A DNA stretch of 64,000 nt from Pyricularia pennisetigena (lineage: Eukaryota > Ascomycota > Sordariomycetes > Magnaporthales > Pyriculariaceae), in the NCBI RefSeq assembly GCF_004337985.1, contig NC_043742.1, positions 3,334,176-3,398,175 on the forward strand, in the 5' to 3' direction. The notes beneath the pieces are model-generated. The model saw only the letters and a program-made list of their open reading frames with translations, did not search any database and was not told the origin of the DNA. Positions 1 to 11,283 of the stretch are shown piece by piece. Each line of letters begins with the position of its first letter. The stretch's first letter is position 1. The position numbers were made by a program, and so were the translations under genes.

Positions 1-371
1 CAGGGTTGGAATCCTTCAAATCCCCAATAAATGGGTGCCCTGGTATTTGTACCAATCCAGGTGCACGTAACGAATACAATTCGTTAAATTGGTGCAGGGT
101 AGACTACAGGGTATCGTGCAGGGTAAACTAACCACTAACGTAATTCCGCTAATGGGTTTATGGGCTATTGTAAACCCTATTAAACGCATGAGGATTTAAT
201 GGGTTATTAGCGAACGAGTACAGGGATTTTTGCCCTAATTCGCTATCGTAAACCCTATTAAAAATTTAAACCAATTACAATGGCGTGCACGATCCACAAA
301 AACCACACCAAAAGTTTTTTTTTTATTTTTCAATTTTTTTTTTTATTTTTCTTTTTTTTATTTTTTTATTT

Positions 372-382
372 NNNNNNNNNNN
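372..382. other. assembly gap (11 N)
   Basis: Eleven N bases follow a long T-rich tract inside the Copia-1 leader. The homologous place at 13786-13800 has only a short A/T run, so the gap probably hides a polymer-length problem rather than missing genes. Confidence 0.98.
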
Positions 383-631
383 ATTTGCAATGCAAGCGAT
401 CGCTGCAGTACCTGAAAGAGCCTGAGTCGAACGCTAATTTTTAGCGATTCCCACTGTAGAACCAGTGGGGTTAGGTACTAAACTAGCGCCTAAAACCAAC
501 AATTTTGCACAAAAACAGCAATATTTTCGTCAATATACGTGCTGTAAGGATGCGACAATAACCAAAATAAAGCCTAAACTTTAGGTTTTCCAGCGATGCA
601 AAATGCATTTTAATGCACAAGTTAAAACCTC

Positions 632-646
632 TCCGGGCTTATAACC
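632..646 (-). promoter_or_regulatory. Copia-1 primer-binding site, half-tRNA type
   Basis: The 15 bases TCCGGGCTTATAACC directly abut the LTR edge at 647. On the minus strand they read GGTTATAAGCCCGGA and follow the 5' LTR without a gap. The same 15 bases follow the 5' LTR of Copia-2a (33628) and Copia-2b (60081). The sequence fits an anticodon arm: stem CCGGG, loop CTTATAA, then CC, which gives anticodon UAU. This is the internal half-tRNA priming known for Drosophila copia, but with tRNA-Ile instead of initiator Met (inference). Confidence 0.6.
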
Positions 647-1204
647 TGTTAACAATATGGGTTGCTAACAGGGGGTTAGGCGTTAGCCTAGGTGCGGCGT
701 GGTGCTAATTACGTTGTAAAAGCCTGTCATCACAGGGTTTGTATGCATTAAATTCACTAATTTTGGGATTAATAGATTTAATTTATTGGTGGGGGAGATT
801 TTGCTTTGTTTCCCTTATATATTTTCCGATACCGAAGTGGGGGTCCGCACGCTAGAAAGCGTTTTGGTGCCGCACACCATTTTCCGAACAATTATTTTGT
901 ATGCGTTGTTAAAAAAACAGCCTTATTTTCGTATAAACCATTTCTGGTTTCGCACTGATTTGCTAATTTAGTGAAAATTTAAATCAAGTACAGGGTAGCT
1001 GATTCGTAAATGCAGGGTGGGTATAAAACCCGGTACAGGGTAAAACCCCACTCGCTGACTTTAAATCGCAACTCCTGCACCATATACACAAAATATAACA
1101 GAAAATCCGACAGCCCCAACAGCCCCATTTCGGCACTATTTATTGTGGCTTATATGTAAATAAAAGGGGACCCATTACATGCTAAATAACGCGTATAATT
1201 AACA
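647..1204 (-). repeat. Copia-1 LTR (558 bp), 5' LTR of copy L
   Basis: The ends are TGTTAA...TTAACA when read on the minus strand. It matches 11284-11845 and the split LTR 20086-20283 plus 27535-27894 along its length. It contains several cagggta-type motifs. An ORF at 786-971 is just LTR sequence and is not a gene. Confidence 0.88.
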
Positions 1205-1832
1205 AACCTTAAACCAATCGTCGTCATGGTAACCGCTATATATATATAATCCAGGGTTAGCGGTTTTAAACCTTAGATCGCCGTTTTTAAAATTAGGTCC
1301 GGTGGTTATTATCCGCAGGTAAATTAACATCGTGGCGAAACTTGTGGGAATTATAACCGGTTTAAATTTGTTTGCGAATATTTTCAGCCCGGGGAAGTTA
1401 ATGTCGCTTTAGCGGATAAAAAGGGGGATAGGGGGTAGGCGACGCCGATTTGCCAAATTATCGAAAATGGGTTTAAAACCTTTATCGTTAAATATATCCG
1501 GTCCGAAGGCCAAGGTTTTTTACCAAACGGGCATTTTATTATTTTGAATCTATTTACCGGGGTTACCTGTTTTGAAATAAATTAAAAACCCGAATACGTC
1601 GGCGATTAAAAATAAATTAACCAATAATTAAAATTGTACCGTTATTACAGAATATATAAGGGTGAACGCCAAATTATAACAGCTGTCACATTGTAGCAAT
1701 AATTATTTGGTATTACCGCAAAAAATTGTAACAGTTGTTACAATATAGTAAATAACAGGATATATTAATGCAAAAATTGTAACAATTATCGTAATCCAAT
1801 AATAAGAAATATTAACCTATTATATTAATATA
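1205..1832. other. no gene recognised; AT-rich decayed sequence
   Basis: Between the Copia-1 LTR and the decayed downstream gene of the left arm. It contains scattered TTGTAACA/TGTTACAA dyads (about 1725-1790) and a short TA run near 1238. I see no coding signal or terminal repeat here. Confidence 0.5.
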
Positions 1833-3076
1833 TTGTACCAAAGCATTTGTCTTTTCGTAATTAAATACAATTATTGTTTCCTTTATATTCGACGAATTAC
1901 TATTAAAATAGTATGCCAAAATTTGGCCATTAACGCGTGTTTTTGCTGCGGCGACGCCAGCAACGGATTAAAAGCGTTTAAGGGTTTAAACGATTGGGGT
2001 TTCGTTCGTATTGCGGAAAATGTTATTTCCGCGACCGAACCAGGCGGGCGGGTCAATATTATTATTAATTTTAAAACAGTTTATATAACCCAAATGGGGT
2101 ATAATACGAGCTATTTTGGTAATATTTATATTCCCTACCCTGCGCCAATTATAATAATTATCGCCGATACGGATTGATTTTTACCCAATTAAAAATCTTT
2201 TTATAACGGGACAGGCAGGCGATCCAGGAAATCCGTATTTTTATATAATAGGAAATATTATTTGGGTTATACGGAATTTATTGGTCCATTATTTGGCGTT
2301 AAATTAGGTTTATGCTACGTCCGCGATACCGAAATAAAGTTGGTTTTAATTGGCCGAACGGTGGTGGTTTTATATATACTGGGTACGGGCGGCCTATTTA
2401 ATGGCGCGGGTACCGGGTTAATAATAATTTCCGGTTATAGTGTAAAAGGCCGGTTTTTGGGATTTTTTAATAACGGGGATAATGCGCTGGCAAATGGTTT
2501 AAAAAATACCAGGGGAATTTGCAATTAGCGGTTATCCAAATCCGGGGTAAGTTCGTTATAATTATCGTTTATATTAATTTTCTTATCGCCTTTATTGGCG
2601 GACGCGGGGGCTGGTTAATTATCGTTTTCGCTTATATAGGTATCGTCGTTATCATAATCGACGGGGGCGGGGGTAAGTTCGTTATCGCCGGCGTCCATAT
2701 CGGTATTATTTCCATTTTTATCGACCAGGGCCGGGGCAAATTTATTATCGCCGGAATTTATATCGGTATTATTTTAATTAACATTATTATTATTAAAAAT
2801 GGGGGCGAAATTTAGGGGGACTCCGGTTATATCCGAATAACCCTTTAATATAAAACGGTTGAACCGTGCAAATTTTAATTCCAAAATAATTACAGTATCC
2901 GCGTCGTAATTTTCCAAATTTTTAAAATATTGGTTTATTTTTTTAATCCGGGTTCCTTCTTATAATATAATTATTAAATTGGTAAATAATTTAACACTAT
3001 TAGGTATATGTCCCAACGTAAATTTGGTGGTGCTTTGGGCGGAGGTTTTGCTTTTCTGGCGTTTTTTAGGAGTCAT
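1833..3076 (-). pseudogene. unrecognised gene downstream of the left RecQ copy, decayed
   Basis: A minus-strand frame starts at the ATG at 3074-3076 with a basic N-terminus (MTPKKRQKSKTSAQ) and runs leftward with several TAA/TAG stops. The same start region exists in the right arm (11218-11283, ATG mutated to ATA), so the gene was part of the duplicated unit. At about 2550-2800 the frame encodes an Asn/Asp-rich acidic stretch with an imperfect repeat of the type NTDxxxGDNxxxPAPVD. The segment at 1833-2250 may continue it or be separate. I do not recognise the family. Plus-strand ORFs in this stretch look like shadows of the acidic repeat. No function is proposed. Confidence 0.4.
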
Positions 3077-3534
3077 GGTGATAAAAGACCGTAATTGTGA
3101 TAATTGTGACGGCTTTTGGCGAATTAAAGCAATTATTGTAACTATTATTACAATAAAGTTAATTAATTTGCCCCGGATCAGCCGGGTGGGGGGTATTTTT
3201 GCAATGCAGGGGCGTTAATTATAATTTACCCCCGGTACGACTGGGTTAATACCTGTTTGGGTGGGTAAAATATAAATAATTTTGTCCAATTAAAAATGTT
3301 TTAATTGGGTTTTTTAACGAATATATTTGCAATATTTGCTAAAGCAATTTTGCAATTATAACAATCACTACGTTTATTGGTTAAAAATTAAACGCTGGTT
3401 TAATCGTTACAATTTTTTATTAATCGTTACAAAAAAAATCTGGCGGCCGGGAAAAAGGTTTTTATTGTAAAAAAAAAGAAAAGCTAATAAAAAAAAGGAG
3501 GTATTTATAATTAGGTTTACGTATGGGGTTTTTT

Positions 3535-6250
3535 GCTAATAAAATAAAATTAAAGTTGAAACGCCAGAATTTCCGGAATTTAGCCGTAATAATTGTTACA
3601 ATTCGCAATATCGAACCCTTTTATTTTTAATCGGGGCGCCGTTACGCCGTACCAGCCTATATACAATCCAAGTTTTTAATGTACGTAATAATTGTTATTA
3701 TTCAGCATTAGGTCGTTTTCTTTAGGCCGTTAATTGCGGATTTTAATATTTGACAATTGTATACTTTGCGCTGTGTAATAATCCTCCACCCCTGGTTAAT
3801 TTAATTCGGCGTCGCCTTTTTCATCGTTCGACCCTTTTGTAATCCAGGGCACGTTATTTAATTTAATTAGGATTAACTTCAATCGCCCTTTAACTTTTCG
3901 GTTATAAATTTATAAACGTTTTTATATTGGATATTTTTGCAAGCGTTAAAGTTAACCAGGATTTTAACCTATGGTTATAATACCGTTTGATTCGTTCGTC
4001 GGCGTTTATTAGGTTATTTTCCCAAATAATTGTTAATTATATCCATCGTTTCCTAAAATACCACCGTATTTTAATTTAACCATTTTTTTTTATTATTTGT
4101 CCAAACAGGAGGCGCGATTTCGTATCCTATTTTCGAATATTATTGGGAATTAAATAACGAAATAATCGCTATACTGTTTAAACCATTTAATTAATTATAA
4201 ATCTGGAATATTTACCAATAAATTATTTTTCGTTTATTCCCGGTTATAGGAATGGACAAACTTTTGAGCGATATTAAAAACTATGAATTTGGGTAATATT
4301 AACTGAGGTAAAAGGTCGTATAACCGCCGCGGGTTTTGGAAAAAAATAGTTATTGCAAAATAAGTACCTTATTTATCCAGTTATTTAAATATATAACTTT
4401 TTTTGGAATTTGTTTTGGGTATTTTAATTGGCGGTTTTTTAGGGGGTAATGCGGGTAAAATTCCAATTTGGTATACGCAAACGTTGCAACAATTTTTAGG
4501 TTAATTTGCTGTAAAAAATGGTTTCGTTTCCTATATAAAATCCAATATAGCTCGTCGAAAACATTTAACGTTGGCGAAAATTTGTATATTTAGCGTTTCC
4601 TTTTCTAATTTTTTCCTATTTACTATTTCCTATTACGTCCAATGGGGCGGAACGCGTAATTCGAATATACCCAAAAGGCCGGTTTGTAGTAATTCCGACG
4701 TTTTTGCCCGGTTATTATCGTTTAAATTAGATTTAGCGATACGTGGAAGGTTAATAGGGAATAACCGCGTTTATAAATACGTTAAAAAGTTTAAATGGGT
4801 AATTTGTAATTTCTTAACGTTTCTTCGTAATATTACCGTTTATTTGATTAATTTGGTTAATAATTTTGGTTTAATTAATTTATATTTAACGATAAGCCCC
4901 TGCGTATCGAAATACCAATAGGGCGCAAAAAAATATGCGGTTTTTTTACGGTTAGGCCCGCGTGCGGTTCGTCCGAACCTTTACCACAGGTTTCCGGGGT
5001 TATTTAATATCAACGCGCCGTATTATATTATACGTTTTATATTAAATATAGTTATACCCATACCCAAAAATGAAATGGAAAATATAATACGAATTTGAAA
5101 ATCCGGTTTGGAAAATTTTGCGTAAATTTTAATTTTGTCGATTTTAGGTATAAATACATTATACCGGATAATTATACCGGTTGCGTTTCGTTTAATAAAT
5201 GTCTTAAATACCAAGTTTTTTACTCAAAATTGGCGCGTTTGGATAATACGGTTCCTGGCGTCCATATATATAATGGTTTTAATAATACGGGTAGCGGATA
5301 ATAGTAAAATATTCCTTATTAGGAATAGGAGGCGCCGGTAATCGTTAATTAGGGTTTTGCGTTTTAAATACTATATTATAATTGTGATTCCGGGTCGGTC
5401 TAACGGCGTTTTAACGAAACGCATTATCCTTTTATAATATAATTGGTCGAAAACGTAGGTTTTGATTTTTATTATAAAAATTAGGGTACACCCGAATATA
5501 AATACGGTTATTCGTATAATTGCCCGGACTAAACGAAGTATAAAAAACGATTCCCTAAAATCCTTTTATTATAGAATTATGTAAAATTTATTAATAATAA
5601 ATAAAACGATACATTGATGGAATATAGGGTTTCGAAAAAGTTTAGAAAATCGGTAATTGGTGGTTTATTCCGGGTTTAAAAAAATGTGCGTATATTTATA
5701 AACGGTTTACGGATCTTAAAGAAGGTTATACTAAGTAAAATTAGTTTTGGTTATAAAAACCGTATACTTATATTTACGTTTAAAATGGATTGGTCGATTA
5801 ATTTGGGGTTCGCCGCGGGATAACGCTATAAATTGCGTAATTGTTTTTGCCCCAATTTATTTAATAGGATTATTTGGATAATAATAATATTATTGCGAAT
5901 AACCGAAGTAATTTGTAATACTATATTTTTCCCGTACCCGGTTTTTACCAGCAAAATAATATTTTTTATATTATATAAAACCCGGTATATAAATTGCATT
6001 TATTTATAGTATGGGATTCGTGTAGGAGGGTTAGGGGGTTAGTGGATGTTGAAAAACCATATATCAGCTAAACAAACGAATTTATATTATAGGTAAAAAT
6101 TACCAAAAGCTTTAATTTTAACGTATAATTCCGGGAGGATATATACGTCGGAAAAGGTATTTGCCGCCGCGTGTGCGGGATTGGGACCGCGAAAAATTGC
6201 GTCGATTTCATGGGAAAGCGATATATATATAGGCTTATTTCCGGATATTA
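3535..6250 (-). pseudogene. RecQ-like DEAD-box helicase, left copy, decayed
   Basis: Reading leftward, the arm encodes the same helicase as the right arm, with many stops and shifts. The conserved C-terminal helicase segment is visible around 4900-5200: the minus frame at 5023-5214 has KIDKIKIYAKFSKPDF, then FSISFLGMG, then IKRII, which correspond to the region leading to motif V. The family is the fungal RecQ-type helicases often found near telomeres (inference from motif order, not a search). Its 5' leader is at 6870-6918, so it is divergent from the right copy. The protein cannot be made as it stands. Confidence 0.6.
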
Positions 6251-6289
6251 TATATATATAATATAATATAAATATATAAAGATTTGTGG

Positions 6290-6690
6290 AAATAATGGTT
6301 TTTTTTAATAGGTGGATATATAGCGTATTATATAGTATATACCCTATACGGATTGTAAACTTAATGGCTTTGCGTTATTTATATTAAAATTTATATATAA
6401 AGATTCCTTTTGTGTTTGCGATCCTCCCCATATAAATTTTAACGGATTATAATTGTTATGAATAAAATACGAAATAGGTATGGATGGTATTTATAGGTGG
6501 ACGTATAATATATTAAATAAAATTTACTTTATACGGATTATAAAACAAATAATTTTCCGATATTTGGATTAAAATTTATATATAAAATTTCCTTTTTTTG
6601 CGATTTTTCACATATAAATTTTGACGGATTATAATCGTTCTTATTAAAATGTGAAATGGGTATCGATAATATTTTTGGGTTAATAATGGG
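6290..6690 (-). repeat. tandem ~190-bp units in the helicase 5' region, left arm
   Basis: Two diverged direct copies of a unit containing the bases for 'aacgattataa(c/t)ccgttaaaatt' followed by a run encoding fattened A/T sequence lie side by side. They mirror 7607-7985 in the right arm, so the tandem duplication predates the palindrome. ORFs of 63 residues in both arms derive from one unit and are not convincing genes. Confidence 0.5.
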
Positions 6691-6869
6691 GATACCGCCA
6701 TAAACGGATAAAAAGCGGGTTATATCCAATTTTTAATTGGCGTACCGGGTGTAAAAGATTTTAAATTTATAAAAAAGGTTTACCAATTCCTATTTTCAAC
6801 GATGTTTTTTTTTCGATATTTTGCGTGGTTGTGGAATAATAAGGGAATATCGGTCGCAAAAAGGCCAAA

Positions 6870-6918
6870 AATACCGTTATAAACGGCGAAAATCGTCAAA
6901 TTGTCCTCAAACCTGAAC
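6870..6918 (-). promoter_or_regulatory. 49-nt leader shared by RecQ and DUF6589-like genes (left copy)
   Basis: The reverse complement matches 7373-7422 almost perfectly, and 51754-51802 at about 40 of 49 positions without gaps. It contains the core CGCCGTTTAT followed by a CGGTATT box. In all three places it lies upstream of a gene start. It may be a core promoter or 5' untranslated element. It could also be the edge of an older mobile unit. Confidence 0.5.
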
Positions 6919-6949
6919 CAAAACGTTTTTTGGATGGACCCACAGGTAC

Positions 6950-7118
6950 ATTGCAAAACCGCAATTAAGCCACAAAATGGAGCGAAGCGAACGGAATGGA
7001 TCAATTGTGGAGCTTTGGGCTTCAGGAATAAGCCCTGAGACTATTGCAAAGCCGCAATTGAGCCACGAAGTGGATTAAACTGTGGAGATCTGGGCTTTAG
7101 GGATAAGCCCTAAGACTA
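6950..7118. repeat. two direct ~85-bp units at palindrome centre
   Basis: Units at about 6950-7032 and 7033-7118 share attgcaaa(g/a)ccgcaatt, tgtggag, and a hairpin cagggataagccctg. A third unit lies inverted at 7263-7345. So one unit was tandemly duplicated on the left side of the centre. Confidence 0.7.
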
Positions 7119-7262
7119 CGTTATTTGTATTATTTTATAACTGCGATTTGCGTAAAGTAGAGATTTTAATAGTTTACGGCTATACCGGGCTTATAATTAA
7201 CGCACACGAACGTACACGTGCAGTTTGCATGAGTGGGAGGAGAGCTATATATTCAGGTAGGG
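7119..7262. other. spacer at the centre of the inverted repeat
   Basis: This is the only stretch between the arms that has no partner in the other arm. It has cacacgaacgtacacgtg, a small dyad, and no coding signal. It is the likely bidirectional promoter zone or the recombination centre of the palindrome (inference). Confidence 0.45.
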
Positions 7263-7372
7263 TGCGTAGTCTCAGGGCTTATCCCTGAAGCCTAAAGCTC
7301 CACAATTGATCCATTTCGTGGCTCAATTGCGGCTTTGCAATATACCTGTGGGTCCATCCAAAAAACATTTTA

Positions 7373-7422
7373 GTTCAGGTTTGAGGACAATTTATCGATT
7401 TTCGCCGTTTATAACGGTATTT
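7373..7422 (+). promoter_or_regulatory. 49-nt leader shared by RecQ and DUF6589-like genes (right copy)
   Basis: It starts GTTCAGGTTTGAGGACA and ends at the CGGTATT box. It aligns without gaps to 51754-51802 upstream of the DUF6589-like gene; several of the nine differences are A/G. It lies about 620 bases upstream of the first Met (8043) of the helicase region. Confidence 0.5.
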
Positions 7423-7606
7423 TTGGCCTTTTTGCGACCGATATACGCTTATTATTCCATAACCACGCAAAATATCGAAAAAAAAACATCGTTAAAAATA
7501 AAAATTGGTAGGCCTTTTTCATAAATTTAAAATTTTTTGCACCCGGTACGCCAATTGAAAATTGGATATAACCCGTTTTTTATCCGTTTATGGCGGTATC
7601 CCCATT

Positions 7607-7985
7607 ATTAGCCCAAAAATATTATCGATACCCATTTCACATTTTAATAATAACGATTATAACCCGTTAAAATTTATATGTGAAAAATCGCAAAAAAAGG
7701 AAATTTTATATATAAATTTTAATCCAAATATCGGAAAATTATTTGTTTTATAATCCGTATAAGGTTAACTTTATTTAGTATATTATATGTCCACTTATAA
7801 ATACCATCGATACCGATTTCGCATTTTACTAATAACGATTATAATCCGTTAAAATTCATATGGGGCAAATCGCAAAAGCGAAAAGAATTTTTATATATAC
7901 ATTTTAATGTAAATAACGCAAAACCATTAATTTTACTATCCGTATAAAATATATATTATATAATACGTTATATATTTACCCATTA
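7607..7985 (+). repeat. tandem ~190-bp units in the helicase 5' region, right arm
   Basis: Two direct units begin near 7607 (tatcgatacccatttc) and 7797 (tcgataccgatttcg). Each has the aacgattataa(c/t)ccgttaaaatt core and a 3' part with aaccgtataa-like sequence. The partner is in the left arm. No gene is seen in this stretch. Confidence 0.55.
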
Positions 7986-8042
7986 AAAAAAACCATTATT
8001 TCCGCAAATTTTTATATATTCGTATTAGCTTACATATATATA

Positions 8043-10760
8043 ATGTCCGGAAACACGCTTATATATACCTCGTTTTCCCAACAAATCGACGCAATTTTTC
8101 GCGGTCCTAATCCCGTATACGCGGTGGCAAATACCTCCTCCGACGTACATATTTTCCCGGGATTATACGCCAAAACCAAAACTTTTGGTAATTTAAACCT
8201 ATAATATAAATTCGTTTCCTTAACTGTTATATGGTTTTTAAACTTCCACATACCTTTTAATATTCCTGAACGAATTGCATATTATAACCAAATACAATAC
8301 ATATACCGGGTTTAATATAATATAAAAAATATTATTTTGCTCGTAAAAAGCGGGTACGGGAAAATTATAATATTGCAAATTATTTCGGTTATTCGCAATA
8401 ATATTATTATTATCCAAACAATCCCATTAAACAAATTAAAGCAAGAACAATTCCGCAATATATAACGTTATCCCGCCGCGAACCCCAAATTAATTAACTA
8501 ATCCATTTCAAACGTAAATATAAATGTGCGGTTTTTATTACCGAAACTAATTTTATTTAGCATAATTTTTTTTAAAACCCGCAAACCGTTTATAAATATA
8601 CGTATATTACCTTAAACCCAGAATAAACCACCAATTACCGATTTCTAAATTTTTTCGAAACTTTAAATTCCACCAACGTATCGTTTTATTTACTATTAAT
8701 AAATTTTATATAATTTTACAGTGGAAAGATTTTAGGGAATCGTTTTCCATACTGCGTTTAATCCGGGCAGTTATACCAGTAGCCGTATTTATATTCGGGT
8801 GCACCGTAACTTTTACAGTAAAAATCAAAATTTACGTTTTCGACCAATTTTATTATAAAAAAATAATACGTTTCGTTAAAACGCCTTTGGACCGACCCGA
8901 AATTACGATTATAATACAATATTTGGAACGTAAAACCCTAATTAACAATTACCGGCGTTTCCTATTCTGAAAAGGGAATATTATACCATTATCTGCCACC
9001 CGTATTGTTAAAACCATTATATATAAGGACGCCAGGAACCGTATTATCCAAACACGCCAATTCCTAATAAAACATTTCGAATTTAGGAAATTTATAAAAC
9101 GAAACGTAACCGATATAATTATCCAGTATAATGCATCCACAACTAAAATCGATAAAATTAAAATTTACGCAAAATTTTCCAAACCGGATTTTAAAGTTTG
9201 TATTATATTTTCTATTTTATTTTTGGGTATAAATGAAAATATACCTAATATAAAACGTGTTATGCAATACGGCGCGTTAATAATAAACGACCCCGTAAAT
9301 TTGTAATAAAAATTCGGACAAACCGCACGCGGGCCCAACCGTAAAGGAACCGCATATTTTTTTGCGCTTTATTGGTATTTTAATACGTAAAAATTCATCG
9401 TTAAATATAAACCAATTAAGCCAAAATTACTAGTTAAACTAACCAAATAACCCGTAATACTATGAGGAATCGTTAAAAATTTATAAATTATCATTTAAAT
9501 TTGTAAACGTATTTATAAACGCGGTTATTCTTTATTAACCTTCCACGTGTCGTTGAATTCAATTTAAACGATAACAACCGGATAAAAGCGTCGGAACTAC
9601 CATAAGCCGGTTTTTTAGGTATATTTAAGCTACGCGTTCCGCCCCATTGGACGTAATGAAAAATAATAAATAAAACGAAATTAAAAAAAAGGCGCCAAAT
9701 ATGCAAATTTTCGCCAACGTTAAATATTTTCGACGAACTATATTATATTTTATATCGGAAACGAATTTATTTTTTAAAGTAAGCCAATTTAAAAACTGTT
9801 GCAACGCTTGCGTACACCAAATTGGAATTTTACCCGCATTACCCCCTAAAAAACCGCCAATTAAAATATTTAGGAAAAATTCCAATAAAAAATTATATAT
9901 TTAAACAGCTGGATAGATGGGGCACCCATTTTGTAACAATTATTTTTTTCCCAAACCCGCGGCGGTTATACGACCTATTATCCCAGTTGGTATTACCCAA
10001 ACCAATAATTTTTAATATCGTTAAGAAATTCGTCCATTCTTATAACCGGGAATGGACGAAAAACGATTTGCTGAAAAATGTGACAAGTTTATAATTAATT
10101 AAATGGTTTAAGCACTATAGCGCTTATTTTGTTATTTAAATCCCAACTATATAAGAACATGGGATACGAAATTACGCCTCCTGTTTGCACAAATAATAAA
10201 AAAAAGGCGGCGGAATTAAAACACGGTGGCACTTTAAAAAACGATAAATATAATTAATAACTATTCGGGAAAATAAATTAATAAGCGCCGACGAACGAGT
10301 TAAGCGGTATTATAACTATAAATTAGGATGCTGGTTACCGTTACCGGTTGCAAAAATATCCAATATAAAAACGCCAATAAATTTATATTTTAAAAGCTAA
10401 AAACCGATTAAAGTTGAATTTTAATTAAATTGAATAACGTACCCTGGATTACAAAAAGGTCGAACGACGAAAAAAACGCCGCCGAATTGGATTGGCCAGG
10501 GGCGGAGGATTATTAAAAAGCGCAAAATATATAATTGTTAAAAATCAAAATCCCCAATTAACGGCCTAAATAAAAGGACCAAATGCTGGATAATAAGACT
10601 TATTACGTAAATTGAAAACCTGGATTATATGTAAGCTGGTACGGCGTAACGGCGCCCCGATTAAAAATAAAAAGGTTCGATATTGCGAATTGTAATAATT
10701 GTTACGGTGAAATTCCGAAAACTTCGGCGTTTCCATTTTAAGTTTATTTTATTAGCAGAT
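8043..10760 (+). pseudogene. RecQ-like DEAD-box helicase, right copy, decayed
   Basis: In frames broken by stops and shifts, the plus strand shows helicase landmarks in order. A first Met frame at 8043 reads MSGNTLIYTSFSQQ. A Walker A segment at 8343-8378 reads VKSGYGKIIILQ. At about 8722 comes WKDFRESFSILR and then FGCT. Next is FSILFLGINENIPNIKRV (about 9205-9258). Motif VI at about 9313-9363 is FGQTARGPNRKGTAYFF, followed by ALYWYF. This order fits superfamily-2 RecQ-like helicases of fungal repeats. Such proteins unwind DNA with ATP in the nucleus. The Cys- and Lys-rich downstream part (to about 10760) is not resolved. An accessory or telomere-linked helicase is the best guess; the gene is dead here. 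Confidence 0.65.
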
Positions 10761-11217
10761 AACCCCATACGTAAACCTAGTTATAAATACCTCCTTTATT
10801 TATTAGCTTTTTTGTTTTTTTTATAATAAAAACCTTTTTCCCGGCCGCCAAATTCTTTTTGTAACGTTTAATAAAAAATTATAACGATTAAACCAACGCT
10901 TAATTTTCAAGCAATGAACGTAACAAATATTACAATCGCAAAATTGTTTCAACAAATACTGCAAACACGTTTATTAGGAAATTTGATTAAAACATTTTCA
11001 ATTGGATAAGACTGTTTATATTTTACCCATTTAAACAGCTATTAACCCAATTGTAACGAGGGTAGATTATTATTAGCGCCCCTGCATCGCAAGGGTACCC
11101 CCCACCCGGTTAAATCCGGGGCAGATTAATTAGTTTTATTGAAATAATAGTTATGATAATTGCTTTAATTCGCCAAAAGCCGTAACAATTATTATAGTTA
11201 TAATCCTTTATCACCAT
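10761..11217. other. intergenic stretch between helicase and downstream gene (right arm)
   Basis: AT-rich, with a partner at about 3080-3530 in the left arm. It holds a purine run (about 10795-10860) and no coding pattern. I see no terminator signature that can be trusted. Confidence 0.45.
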
Positions 11218-11283
11218 AATTCCCAAAAAACGCCAAAAAGGTAAAATTTCCGCGCAAACCACCACCAAATTTACCTTGGGATA
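11218..11283 (+). pseudogene. N-terminus of the downstream gene, cut by Copia-1 LTR
   Basis: The frame IPKKRQKGKISAQTTTKFTL corresponds to the left-arm start at 3076, with ATA in place of ATG. The coding sequence stops being homologous exactly where the LTR begins at 11284, so an insertion or rearrangement removed the rest. Confidence 0.5.

Larger units (their letters stand above)
1..1204 (-). mobile_element. Copia-1 copy L, 5' end only (leader + 5' LTR), minus strand
   Basis: Reading the minus strand from 1204 leftward gives a complete LTR, then a primer-binding site, then a leader that leaves the window before gag. The leader at 1-437 is the reverse complement of 13738-14150, the leader of the plus-strand Copia-1 copy, so the family assignment is direct. 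No coding sequence of this copy is inside the window. Flanking bases after the LTR (aacc at 1205-1208) repeat aacc at 643-646, but that is inside the element and is probably chance. Confidence 0.8.
3008..7032 (-). repeat. left arm of ~4 kb inverted repeat
   Basis: The arm is an inverted, diverged copy of 7263-11283, traceable from the downstream-gene start (3008 with 11283) through the helicase to the central 85-bp units. Arm lengths are nearly equal (4025 and 4021). Differences are mostly C/T and G/A, as expected for RIP of a duplicated sequence. The left flank continues as homologous gene sequence, whereas the right arm is cut by a Copia-1 LTR at 11284. Confidence 0.85.
7263..11283 (+). repeat. 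right arm of ~4 kb inverted repeat
   Basis: Inverted partner of 3008-7032. It ends abruptly at 11283, where the Copia-1 LTR starts, within the first codons of the downstream gene. The arm is less complete than the left one because of this insertion. Confidence 0.85.

Noticed and set aside
643..1208. AACC target duplication making 647-1204 a solo LTR
   Set aside because: The left side is the PBS and leader of the same element, so the LTR is a 5' LTR and the match is chance.
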